Assembly (NCBI GenBank): GCA_002358575.1
Contig: DEPD01000135.1
Span: 1 to 19,473, forward strand
Source: Lachnospiraceae bacterium UBA3401
Lineage (GTDB): Bacteria > Bacillota > Clostridia > Lachnospirales > Lachnospiraceae
Length of the DNA: 19,473 bases
Direction of reading: 5' to 3'
The notes below the pieces were generated by a model. That model was given only the letters and a program-made list of their open reading frames with translations. It was not told where the DNA came from and made no database searches. How positions within the stretch are numbered: position 1 is the first letter of the stretch; each line of letters begins with the position of its first letter. The translations under genes were made by a program, and so were the position numbers. Of this stretch, positions 1 to 7,600 are shown in pieces.

Positions 1-46
1 CAGCAAGTGCATGGTGCGGGTATGAAAAGTAACTTTTTAACAAAAC

Positions 47-55
47 AGAAGGGAG
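47..55 (+). promoter_or_regulatory. ribosome binding site that selects a TTG start
   Basis: AGAAGGGAG lies 8 nt before an in-frame TTG at 64. The upstream in-frame ATG codons at 7 and 22 have no comparable site within the visible sequence, although only 6 bases are visible before position 7. This favours TTG-64 as the true start of the methyltransferase gene. Confidence 0.55.
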
Positions 56-63
56 ATTTCATT

Positions 64-600
64 TTGCACTACATACACAAATATAATTCTACACTTGGAA
101 AAATTCTGCTTGCTAGTGACGGGGAAACATTGATTGGACTATGGTTTGACGGGCAGAAGTATTTTGGCAGTACACTTACAGAATCCTATGTACAGAAAGA
201 ACTTCCAATTTTTACAGAAACTACGCGATGGCTTGATATGTATTTTGAGGGGCGTCAGCCCGATTTTACACCATCTTTATCCATGCAGCAATTTTCGTCA
301 TTTCGCAGAGAAGTGTGGGAGATTATGTTAAATATTCCCTATGGACAAACGGTGACTTACGGGGCGATTGCAGCAGAGTTTGCGCAACAGCGAGGTATTG
401 AAAAAATGTCAGCGCACGCAGTAGGCGGTGCAGTCAGCCACAACCCAATTTCTATCATAATACCATGTCACAGGGTTGTTGGCACAGATGGAAGCCTAAC
501 AGGCTATGCGGGCGGCATCAACAGAAAAATACAACTTCTCACGCTGGAAAAAGCAGATATGACAAAGCTGTATATTCCCAAAAAAGGAACAGCTTTATAA
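64..600 (+). CDS. ogt: methylated-DNA--[protein]-cysteine S-methyltransferase
   Basis: This is a suicide DNA-repair protein that moves an alkyl group from O6-alkylguanine in DNA to its own cysteine, acting in the cytoplasm. The active-site motif PCHRV is present (Cys135 when counted from TTG-64), preceded by the AVG...NP segment with its conserved Asn. The helix-turn-helix part with IPYGQTVTY lies about 20-30 residues upstream of that. The N-terminal domain opens with YNSTLGKILLASDG, where family members normally begin, so the TTG at 64 with its AGAAGGGAG site fits better than the ATGs at 7 or 22. The product is then about 178 aa, usual for Ogt-type enzymes lacking the Ada regulatory domain. 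The next gene starts 39 nt downstream with no terminator between, so the two are probably co-transcribed. Ogt and other MGMT subgroups cannot be separated here, so the symbol is a family label. Confidence 0.9.
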   Translation: MHYIHKYNSTLGKILLASDGETLIGLWFDGQKYFGSTLTESYVQKELPIFTETTRWLDMYFEGRQPDFTPSLSMQQFSSFRREVWEIMLNIPYGQTVTYGAIAAEFAQQRGIEKMSAHAVGGAVSHNPISIIIPCHRVVGTDGSLTGYAGGINRKIQLLTLEKADMTKLYIPKKGTAL

Positions 601-639
601 AATATCTATGCTATTATACAAGGAAAAAGGAGTTTCAAT

Positions 640-1401
640 ATGGAAAAAGAAAAACAAAAAAAACTGTTAAATCAAATAACAGAGACTGTGCGCGCATGTG
701 GAGAGATCATTCTTCATGCGGACAGAAGCAAAAATTGTATTGACGCAAAAACTGGACACGCCAACTTTGTCACTACCTACGACAAAAAAGTACAGAAGGA
801 ACTACAAAAACGCCTTCTTAAAATTTTACCGGAGGCGGTTTTTGTCGGTGAGGAGGAAGATATTCATGCTTCCATTGCTAAAGGCTACGCTTTTATTGTA
901 GACCCCATTGACGGCACCACTAACTTTATTAAAGACTATCATATGAGCGCTGTCTCTGTCGGGCTTACGTTGGATGGCGAGCGGTTTATGGGCGTTGTCT
1001 ACAATCCTTATCTAAATGAAATGTTTACAGCAATCAAAGGGCAGGGAGCATTTTTAAATGATGCACCAATTCATGTCTCATCAGAGCCACTTGAGAATGG
1101 TGTTGTATTGTTTGGCACCGCGCCCTATTATGAAGAGTTAAGCAAAAAATCCTTTGAGATGGCATACGATTATTTTCAACGGTCGCTTGATGTGCGCAGA
1201 AGCGGTTCAGCGGCACTTGACTTGTGCACTGTAGCTGCAGGCAGAGCCGAATTGTTTTTCGAGTTGCGCCTGTGTCCTTGGGATTTGGCTGCTGGTTCCC
1301 TGATTGTGGAGGAAGCTGGCGGAAAAGTCACCACCACAGAAGGCACTCCAATTACATTGCATAAGCCTTGTTCTGCGATTGCAACAAACGGAATTGCATA
1401 A
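640..1401 (+). CDS. inositol monophosphatase family protein
   Basis: This is a magnesium-dependent phosphatase of the IMPase/FBPase/CysQ superfamily, 253 aa, cytosolic. The metal-binding motifs are complete: GEEE at residues 70-73, DPIDGTTNFI at 88-97 (metal ligands Asp88 and Asp91), and WDLAAGSLIVEEAGG starting at Trp214 (ligand Asp215). The start is supported by AGGAG about 7 nt upstream. Members hydrolyse inositol-1-phosphate, 3'-phosphoadenosine-5'-phosphate, NADP or fructose-1,6-bisphosphate, and the sequence does not settle which. The SuhB/IMPase reading is preferred because the motif spacing matches the classical 250-270 aa enzymes. The gene follows the methyltransferase closely, probably as an operon. 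No obvious terminator follows; an A/T-rich inverted repeat at 1425-1439 is too weak to call. Confidence 0.9.
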   Translation: MEKEKQKKLLNQITETVRACGEIILHADRSKNCIDAKTGHANFVTTYDKKVQKELQKRLLKILPEAVFVGEEEDIHASIAKGYAFIVDPIDGTTNFIKDYHMSAVSVGLTLDGERFMGVVYNPYLNEMFTAIKGQGAFLNDAPIHVSSEPLENGVVLFGTAPYYEELSKKSFEMAYDYFQRSLDVRRSGSAALDLCTVAAGRAELFFELRLCPWDLAAGSLIVEEAGGKVTTTEGTPITLHKPCSAIATNGIA

Positions 1402-1516
1402 AATTCAGACTGTGCGTCATGAATAAAAAATCATTTTTTCCTGATACTAATACAGCAAACAATCAAACGAAAATATGATTGATTGTTCATTGTACTGATA
1501 TGCCTTTCTCTGTGTG

Positions 1517-1646
1517 ATATTATACTGAGCGTCAGATAAATCTGCCACTCAGTATAATATGATGCGCACAGCCACCAGCGGAATTATGCCGTTGTGCGGC
1601 TGTGGCTGGCGCTATACTCACGGCAGATTTTATCTGCCGTGAGTAT
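1517..1646 (+). repeat. structured palindromic repeat, copy 1 (upstream of the coat gene)
   Basis: This 130-bp element folds into three successive hairpins. Hairpin A has perfect 13-bp outer arms at 1517-1529 and 1548-1560. It encloses a nested CAGAT/ATCTG stem. Hairpin B pairs GCGC 1564-1567 with 1609-1612 and CAGCCAC 1569-1575 with GTGGCTG 1602-1608, and encloses CAGCGG/CCGTTG. Hairpin C is a perfect 15-bp stem, 1614-1628 with 1632-1646, around a 3-nt loop. The left end also resembles the reverse complement of the right end, so the whole is an imperfect palindrome like a small non-autonomous (MITE/REP-type) element. Hairpins A and B are shared with the copy at 2162-2259. It fills most of the 1402-1700 gap; the remaining 115 bp (1402-1516) shows nothing I can name. 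Confidence 0.7.
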
Positions 1647-1690
1647 CGTACAATTGTTCTGGAACCGTAAAACGAATTTGTATTTTGATT

Positions 1691-1695
1691 GGAGG
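1691..1695 (+). promoter_or_regulatory. ribosome binding site of the coat protein gene
   Basis: GGAGG is spaced 5 nt before ATG-1701. It selects that start over the in-frame ATG at 1689, which has no ribosome binding site of its own and would place this GGAGG inside the coding sequence. Confidence 0.7.
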
Positions 1696-1700
1696 AAATT

Positions 1701-2159
1701 ATGATCTTAACAGAAAAAGAGACAGCGGCAGTCAAAGATTTACAGCAGCAGGAACAGACTTGCATTGAGAAATACCAGCGCTATTCCTGTGAGGCAAAGG
1801 ACACCGTTTTAAAGGATTTATTCAAGACACTACAAAACAAGGAACAGGAACATTTTAATTCACTTCAACAGGTACTTGGAGGTTCTGTTCCATCATGCAA
1901 CTGCAATGATTCTGACGGCAAAAATTACAACCCAAAGGCATCCTACGATAAGATGAGCAATTCCGAAGACAAAAAGACAGACAACTTTCTTGCAACAGAC
2001 TGTATTGTGTCCGAAAAACTTGCTTCCTCAGAGTATAATACAGATGTATTTTGTTTCAAAGATTCCAGTGTGCGCAAGCTCCTCGCAGACATTCAGATTG
2101 AGGAACAAAATCACGCAGAAATGCTGTACAAATACAAGACCGTAAACGGAATGGCATAA
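1701..2159 (+). CDS. CotF-family (ferritin-like) spore coat protein
   Basis: The 152-aa product matches the pattern of clostridial CotF-family coat proteins, which are small ferritin-like helical bundles deposited on the spore surface. It starts LTEKETAAVKDLQQQEQ and has a first helical hairpin with two glutamate/histidine-containing helices (KEQEHFNSLQQ near residues 50-60). A low-complexity polar linker with Cys and Asn follows, then a second helical pair ending in IEEQNHAEMLYKYK near the C-terminus. There is no signal peptide or membrane segment, as expected for a coat protein made in the mother cell. It stands alone between two related structured repeats, so its promoter is probably local. 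No clear sigma-E or sigma-K promoter could be fixed; CGTACAAT at 1647-1654 is only a weak sigma-E -10 look-alike. The family call rests on remembered sequence patterns. Confidence 0.75.
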   Translation: MILTEKETAAVKDLQQQEQTCIEKYQRYSCEAKDTVLKDLFKTLQNKEQEHFNSLQQVLGGSVPSCNCNDSDGKNYNPKASYDKMSNSEDKKTDNFLATDCIVSEKLASSEYNTDVFCFKDSSVRKLLADIQIEEQNHAEMLYKYKTVNGMA

Positions 2160-2161
2160 AA

Positions 2162-2259
2162 ATTATACTGGCAATCAGAAGGATTGACCACTCAGCATAA
2201 TATAATGCGCGCCCCATGCGCTGTTCTAGCGGCGTATCTCTTCTACATGGGGCGGCGCA
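2162..2259 (+). repeat. structured palindromic repeat, copy 2 (downstream of the coat gene)
   Basis: This is a second, diverged copy of the element at 1517-1646 in the same orientation. The stretch 2188-2212 differs from 1546-1570 only at a few positions. Hairpin A pairs 2162-2170 with 2193-2201 and contains a nested CAATC/GATTG stem. Hairpin B pairs TGCGC 2206-2210 with 2255-2259 and GCCCCATG 2211-2218 with CATGGGGC 2246-2253, around a CGCT/AGCG inner stem. The stems are kept although their bases differ from copy 1, so structure is conserved rather than sequence. Hairpin C of copy 1 has no clear counterpart. No run of T follows, so it is not a typical intrinsic terminator, although it lies 2 nt after the coat gene stop. 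Confidence 0.65.
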
Positions 2260-2284
2260 CAAAATATTTCCAATCTAAATCCAG

Positions 2285-2417
2285 TTACAGTTCAGCCTTG
2301 CCGAACTGTAACACATCAAGCCATGCAAAATCGCTTCGCGATGGCTTGATGCATCTTAGCCACTACGTTTTCTTACGGACTTTGCAGCATAGTGCAAAGT
2401 CCTAAGCTGAATTGTAA
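2285..2417. repeat. composite palindromic element with three hairpins
   Basis: Three stems lie in a row: TTACAGTTC 2285-2293 with 2303-2311; an 11-bp stem 2314-2324 with 2341-2351; and 2377-2385 with 2394-2402, extended by CTTA/TAAG. The outer ends also pair (2285-2296 with 2406-2417, 11 of 12 positions plus one G-U), so the first arm has two possible partners. There is no coding potential. It lies entirely upstream of the symporter promoter at 2448, so it is not in that transcript. It may be another short mobile palindrome. It fills the rest of the 2160-2564 gap together with the promoter region. Confidence 0.55.
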
Positions 2418-2447
2418 TTAAATCCACATTTATATCTCCACAAACCA

Positions 2448-2477
2448 TTGACACGCCTCCCTTTTTTGCGTTATAAT
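2448..2477 (+). promoter_or_regulatory. sigma-A promoter of the symporter gene
   Basis: Perfect -35 TTGACA (2448-2453) and perfect -10 TATAAT (2472-2477), separated by 18 nt. Transcription would start near 2484, giving a leader of about 80 nt before ATG-2565. Confidence 0.8.
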
Positions 2478-2487
2478 AATTTCACTT

Positions 2488-2529
2488 TATCACATAAAAG
2501 CGTTGAAGTCCTAAAGCGTTTGTGTGATA
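2488..2529 (+). promoter_or_regulatory. possible operator or leader hairpin of the symporter gene
   Basis: Just after the predicted start of transcription there is an inverted pair TATCACA (2488-2494) and TGTGATA (2523-2529). It encloses two direct copies of AAAGCGTT (2497-2504 and 2513-2520) offset by 16 nt. The position suits a repressor site or a leader hairpin. This is inference from symmetry only; no regulator is known. Confidence 0.3.
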
Positions 2530-2564
2530 TTGGATTGTAGTATATCTAGGGAGGAGCATTAATT

Positions 2565-4094
2565 ATGCTAGTCAAAATAATCTTATTAATTCTATTTTTT
2601 GGGTGTATGATTGCAGTTGGGTTATACGCCAGAAAAAGTGCAAACAGTATGACTGATTTCGTGCTCGGTGGGCGCAGCGTGGGACCGTGGCTCTCAGCAT
2701 TCGCTTATGGTACTTCTTATTTTTCCGCAGTTGTATTCGTGGGATACGCAGGACAATTCGGCTGGAAATATGGTCTGGCTTCAACATGGATTGGTCTTGG
2801 AAATGCGGTGATTGGATCGCTGCTTGCATGGGTTGCAATGGGCAGACGCACAAGAGTTATGACGCATCATTTGGAAGTCGCGACAATGCCTGACTTTTTT
2901 GGGAAGCGCTATGACAGCAATATATTACGTGTTGTGGCTTCTGCAATTGCATTTGTGTTTATGATTCCATATACTGCCTCTGTTTACAATGGTCTTTCAA
3001 GACTTTTTGGCATGGCGTTTGACATTCCCTATACGGTGTGTGTAGTTACAATGGCGGTACTCACAGGAGTGTACGTTATTCTTGGCGGATATATGGCAAC
3101 TGCCATCAACGACTTTATTCAAGGAATTATTATGCTGTTTGGTATTGTGGCGGTTATTGGCGCTGTCCTTTCTGGTCAAGGCGGCTTTATTGAGGCAGTC
3201 AGAAAACTGTCAGAGCTTCCGTCTGATGTGCCTGTCACACTGGGGCAGCAGGGTGCATTCGCTTCCTTTTTTGGCACAGATCCACTGAACTTATTGGGTG
3301 TTATTATTCTCACTTCACTAGGAACATGGGGACTGCCACAGATGGTACATAAGTTCTATGCAATTAAGAGCGAGAAGGCTATTAAAACAGGAACAATTGT
3401 ATCGACTTTTTTTGCAGTCATTGTCTCAGGCGGCTGTTATTTTCTTGGCGGCTTTGGACGTCTGTTCGACGCACCAGAATTATACAAAGCCGACGGCTCT
3501 ATAATGTATGATGCCATTATTCCTGCAATGCTGTCAACACTGCCAGATATTCTGATTGGCATTGTTATTATTTTAGTGCTCTCGGCTTCTATGTCAACAC
3601 TTTCCTCATTGGTGCTGACCTCTGCTTCGACGCTGACACTTGATTTTATCAAGGGAAATATTGTGAAAGATATGGATGATAAAAAACAGCTTATTTACAT
3701 ACGTGTGTTAATTGTATTTTTTATTGTTGTGTCTGTCGTGCTGGCACTCAATCCGCCAACTTTTATTGCACAGCTTATGGGAATCTCTTGGGGAGCACTT
3801 GCAGGGGCATTCCTCGCACCGTTTTTGTATGGTCTTTACTGGAAAGGGGTCACTCGGGCTGGCGTCTGGGCAAGTTTTGTCTGTGGTGTCGGTATCACAG
3901 TATCTAATATGTACTTTAAATTTATCGCCTCACCAATTAACGCAGGCGCGGCAGCAATGATAGTCGGATTGATTGTGACTCCGGTTGTAAGTCTGATTTC
4001 TCCCAAAATTAATTCTAGCTTTGTGGACAAAATCTTTCAGTGCTATGACAATACTGCAAAGGTATCCAGCAAAGAATATCTAAAAGAAGATTGA
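2565..4094 (+). CDS. sodium:solute symporter (SSS/SLC5 family)
   Basis: This is an integral membrane transporter of 509 aa with about 13 hydrophobic segments, the normal size and pattern of the SSS family, which couples solute uptake to sodium entry. The N-terminus reads as a first membrane helix followed by the family signature DFVLGGRSVGPWLSAFAYGT (residues 31-50), then SYFSAVVFVGYAGQFGWKYG. A serine/threonine-rich stretch in SASMSTLSSLVLTSASTL near residues 345-360 corresponds to the sodium-site helix. The start is well supported by GGGAGGAG about 10 nt upstream. It appears to be a single-gene transcript, with its own near-consensus promoter at 2448 and a palindrome just after the stop. 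The substrate cannot be told. The sequence is not obviously the PutP proline type, and neighbours give no clue. Confidence 0.88.
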   Translation: MLVKIILLILFFGCMIAVGLYARKSANSMTDFVLGGRSVGPWLSAFAYGTSYFSAVVFVGYAGQFGWKYGLASTWIGLGNAVIGSLLAWVAMGRRTRVMTHHLEVATMPDFFGKRYDSNILRVVASAIAFVFMIPYTASVYNGLSRLFGMAFDIPYTVCVVTMAVLTGVYVILGGYMATAINDFIQGIIMLFGIVAVIGAVLSGQGGFIEAVRKLSELPSDVPVTLGQQGAFASFFGTDPLNLLGVIILTSLGTWGLPQMVHKFYAIKSEKAIKTGTIVSTFFAVIVSGGCYFLGGFGRLFDAPELYKADGSIMYDAIIPAMLSTLPDILIGIVIILVLSASMSTLSSLVLTSASTLTLDFIKGNIVKDMDDKKQLIYIRVLIVFFIVVSVVLALNPPTFIAQLMGISWGALAGAFLAPFLYGLYWKGVTRAGVWASFVCGVGITVSNMYFKFIASPINAGAAAMIVGLIVTPVVSLISPKINSSFVDKIFQCYDNTAKVSSKEYLKED

Positions 4095-4105
4095 GATTAT
4101 CATTA

Positions 4106-4141
4106 TGCCACAGACTTTGTGATATCACAAAGTCTGTGGCA
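4106..4141. repeat. perfect 36-bp palindrome after the symporter gene
   Basis: The 18-bp arms 4106-4123 and 4124-4141 are exact reverse complements with no spacer, centred on GATATC. It begins 12 nt after the symporter stop. There is no T-run on either side, so it is not a canonical intrinsic terminator. It could still stabilise the mRNA 3' end. Confidence 0.6.
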
Positions 4142-4296
4142 AAGTATATTGTAGCTGTTGGTTCCTTAACTCATAAATCGATTAGATAAAAGCTTTAAGA
4201 TCCTACAAATCTTTTGTTTAGTTAATCAATAGAGCAATTTCTGGCATTAACACTTCCTTAAATTCATCAATCATTAACTTTCTAAATTTGAAATAA

Positions 4297-4341
4297 GGCT
4301 ACCGCAGTCCCACTGGCTTTAAACGGTGGGTTAAGGCAGCC
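4297..4341 (+). mobile_element. possible IS200/IS605-type end relic
   Basis: The hairpin pairs CCCACTG (4309-4315) with CGGTGGG (4324-4330, one G-U pair) around GCTTTAAA. It is preceded by CCGCAGT and framed by GGCT/AGCC. This pattern resembles the subterminal hairpin at the right end of many IS200/IS605/IS1341 elements, which is also the 3' end of their omega RNA. No tnpA or tnpB coding sequence is present beside it, so at most it is a scar or a non-autonomous remnant. Confidence 0.3.
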
Positions 4342-4420
4342 AAAAGTAACGGTTTGGTTATACTTGCTGCACGGTGTCGGAGCCAATGCCAAAATGCCTG
4401 CTTTGTGGCATTTTGTGTGT

Positions 4421-4484
4421 ATCAATTGTTGCAATTCAAATCATCAAAATCAATATGAAATCTGGCGTAGGTGTGAATTGCAAC
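4421..4484 (-). repeat. dispersed palindromic repeat, copy 1
   Basis: The reverse complement of this segment aligns almost base for base with the end of the window (19401-19470). Both run GTTRCAATTCACACC, YACGCCAGATTTC, a short variable part, then GAATTGCAACAATTGAT. Copy 1 lacks about five bases (GGGTG) before the last block. The two ends of the unit are themselves inverted (TTGCAATTC/GAATTGCAA), so it can form a hairpin. Confidence 0.75.
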
Positions 4485-4579
4485 GTTTCTCGTTACTATT
4501 CATGGTATGGAAGCCGTTTATAGTAATGATTCGGGGTGGCAATGTTATAAGATGTCGCATAATAGACAGTTCCTAAGTA

Positions 4580-4608
4580 TTGCGAAAACAAGAGGGAATG
4601 TGTATACT
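4580..4608 (+). promoter_or_regulatory. sigma-A promoter of the DUF4132 array
   Basis: -35 TTGCGA (4580-4585) and -10 TATACT (4603-4608) with a 17-nt spacer, giving a leader of about 80 nt before ATG-4697. A second, weaker pair is TTGAAA 4631-4636 with TATATA 4655-4660 (18-nt spacer). No other comparable promoter was noticed between the array genes. Confidence 0.5.
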
Positions 4609-4696
4609 ATGTTTAGAGAAATTTTGCACTTTGAAAGGAAATTACAGAAAATTCTATATAAAATTATTTCTAAATAAACATAGGAGGTAAATTATT

Positions 4697-7600
4697 ATGA
4701 CTGTAACACCAGACAATAAGTTGATTGGCAGGATGTTGGATCTGCTAAACAAATTGGGCATTTCACAGCGTGACTGTGATCTAGCAGAGAGGTATTTGCG
4801 CGAGGAAGTGGACGACGAGGTTTTAAAGCAGTTTGTGCGAAAAGATTTAAGTGTGCCGTCCTATAATCTATATTCCGAGGGGTGGACAATTACAAGGCAG
4901 GTAAACAAAAGTGCTAATAGAACTGTGTTTGTGCGCTTTTTCAATATAATTTTTGCGATTGGTCATGGCACAGGACATCGTTTGTTCTGGTATGAGGCGT
5001 TAAATATTGAGGAATATGCGCTTTATAAAAAGATGGTTACATACATGTCAGGGGTAACAGAAGACGAAGAAAATTTTTTTCAGTATTATGAGTATAGTCA
5101 ATTAATGAAGATGGCACAGAACAATCTACAAAATCTAATAGAAGCCATTCCTTATTTAAAGGAGGAATCAGAATTGTATGCAGCGGCAGGGCTGGCAATG
5201 TATTTTTGTACAAAATACGAAAATCCTGGCACAGTGGAAGCAGAAGACGAGGCATATATGGCGGAATATGAAAACATTGTACTAGAATGTTTTGACAGCT
5301 GGCTTGCAGGACTGGGCTGTGCTGCGCATGAGAAAGTAATATCAGCTTTGCGGGAGAAAAAGCAGGCGGGAGATTTCACTGGCAGGATTGAGCATACAAG
5401 TATGAAGATGGAGGAGCAGCGGACATTTTGTTTTCTATGCACATTTGCATACCTGAATTTCCAGCTTTCGGATGTGCTGCTGGCGGTGATTCAGACATGT
5501 GCTGCTGTAAATGCGGAATTAATGCTTGTTTCCATACGATATGTATTTATAGGGAACAATGGATGCAGAACACATCTCGCTTTTCGTGGAATGGACTATG
5601 ATGAATTGTTTCATATTGAACCAGCTTTGTATATTTGTATGGCAGCAATAAACAATTATGACAAGATTTTAGTGAGACAGTTAGAAAAAAACCAAGAAAG
5701 TTACAGAAAGGTTATGGAGCGGGAAAAATGCCAGGAACTGGTTCATATTTATATGCGTGCATGGAGGAATGGAATTCCGCGGGTTGTGTCTGAAGTTACA
5801 GAGGATGTGCTTATTACATTAAAAAATGTTATGCAGAAGGCAAATCCTGATTTGTATGAACAAGTCGTGCGAAATGCAGCACCTGATTATGAACCAGTGA
5901 TAGAGCTGCTTGTGCCGCCGACACCACATGCGGAGCTGGCAAAAGAGTATTTGCTTGGAAACTGCAAAGTTTCTGAGTTATATCCTTATGATAAAGAGTT
6001 TGGTGATAGATTTGAGGATGGTTTGTATAAGGTAAAAAAAGTTTTAGACAAATTTAAAAAACATAATTTTGATGAGGCATTTATAGACCGATGCCGCGTA
6101 TTTTTAATTTTGAGGAAGTTTCCCCATATTGAATATGAGATGCAAGAGTGCAAAGGTGAGAAGGGATTAAGTGAATTTTTTGCAAAGCTTGACAAAGAAG
6201 AATTGGATCTTGCGCATCAATTACAGGCATTTGCCCTCTTATATAAAGAAAATCTTCAATATGATAATGAGATAAAGCTGCTGAAAAAGTGTGTTGAAGA
6301 AAAGTATACGAAGTTTTTACAAGAAAATAGAGAAGAAGCTATACAAATGTTTGCTATAGCAGATGCAGAGGCGCGTTGTTTCGGTCTGTGCCTTTTTGAA
6401 AAAGACCCACAATGTTACAAACAAGAAATTTTAAGCTATACAAAAGACAGTTCTAGTCTTGTTCAACGGGAACTTACTCGCATTTTTTGTGCACATAGAG
6501 AGTGGGAAGAAGATGTCAAGACCATGTTAAATGGAAAAAAGGCATCACAACGGCAACTGGCAATCTGGATACTGTTAAGATGGCAGGAAAAAGGTGGAGA
6601 TTATCATGAACTGCTCTCTCAGGCACTTGAAAACGAGAAGAGTGGGAAGTTGGTGACATTGTTGGAGAAAGTATTGAAACTACAGGAAAAAGATCAGAAT
6701 CAGCCAAAGAAGCCAGTTACAAAAGAAGATTTGATCAAACAGGTACATCAAGGAGGCAGAAAGCGGACGATTGCATGGGCATATGAGACGCCATTTTCTC
6801 CTGTACATATGACGGACGGAAGCATTGCAGACGAGGAGTATTTACAGGCAATTCTCTTGTGTTATACAGCGCAGATACAGCGTGGTATTGACAAAAATGC
6901 GCAGCTTCTTGCGGCTGATTTAAATACATCTGAGTTTGCGGTCTATGTCAATGAGCTGTTTGACAAATGGATTGCGCAGGGCGCAGAGGCAAAGAAAGGG
7001 TGGGTGCTTTTTGCAGCGTCGATTCATGGCAAGGAGGATATTATACCAAAATTATATCATCAAATTCAGGAATGGACGAAGGTGTCACGAGGAGCGATTG
7101 CAGCGGAAGCTGTGATGGCACTTGCGTTGAATTTATCACCGCGCGCATTGTTGCTCGTAGATAATATTGCGCGGAAATTTAAACATAAGCAAGTAAAAGG
7201 TGGTGCTGTGATGGCACTTGATGAAGCAGCTAAAATGCGTGGAATTACCCGTGAGGAACTTGATGACCGCATTGTGCCAAATTTTGATCTTGATGAGAAT
7301 ATGCAGCGGACATTTGATTATGGAGCGCGCAGTTTCAAGGTGACACTCACATCGACGCTCGACATTGAAGTGTTTGATGAAACTGGAAAGAAATTGAAAA
7401 ATTTGCCAGTTCCAGGAAAGAAGGATGATGATAGTAAAGCAGCGGAAGCTTACGCGGCGTTTAAAGAGATGAAAAAGCAGATAAAGACTGCTGTTACAAA
7501 TCAAAAAGAGCGCCTTGAGCACGTGCTCTCTATAAAGCGAGAGTGGAGTACAGATGCGTGGAATAATTTATTTGTAAAAAATCCTTTGATGCATCAATTT

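Larger units (their letters stand above)
4142..4580. other. gene-free region with hairpins and repeat relics
   Basis: I see no gene here; the open frame at 4364-4576 is a by-product of repeat DNA. Contents in order are: an imperfect A/T-rich hairpin at 4180-4227; an IS200/IS605-like hairpin at 4297-4341; a hairpin pairing 4390-4398 with 4407-4415; the dispersed repeat at 4421-4484; and a small stem TTACTAT/ATAGTAA near 4493-4526. Confidence 0.6.

Noticed and set aside
1034..1216. Antisense open frames within the phosphatase, symporter, DUF4132 and MATE genes
   Set aside because: They overlap strongly supported genes and show no ribosome binding sites or family patterns.
1425..1439. A/T-rich inverted repeat as a terminator of the phosphatase gene
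   Set aside because: The stem is purely A-T with a one-base loop and would not form a stable terminator hairpin.
1647..1654. CGTACAAT as a sigma-E -10 box for the coat gene
   Set aside because: It is close to the consensus, but no acceptable -35 element lies at the right distance.
2497..2520. CRISPR-like direct repeats
   Set aside because: Only two 8-bp copies; far too short and few for an array. No CRISPR array was noticed anywhere in the window.
4364..4576. 70-codon open frame upstream of the DUF4132 array
   Set aside because: It lies across hairpins and the dispersed repeat, has no ribosome binding site, and its product shows no protein-like pattern.
4655..4660. TATATA as the main -10 box of the array promoter
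   Set aside because: Possible with TTGAAA at 4631, but weaker than TTGCGA-17-TATACT at 4580-4608; kept only as an alternative.
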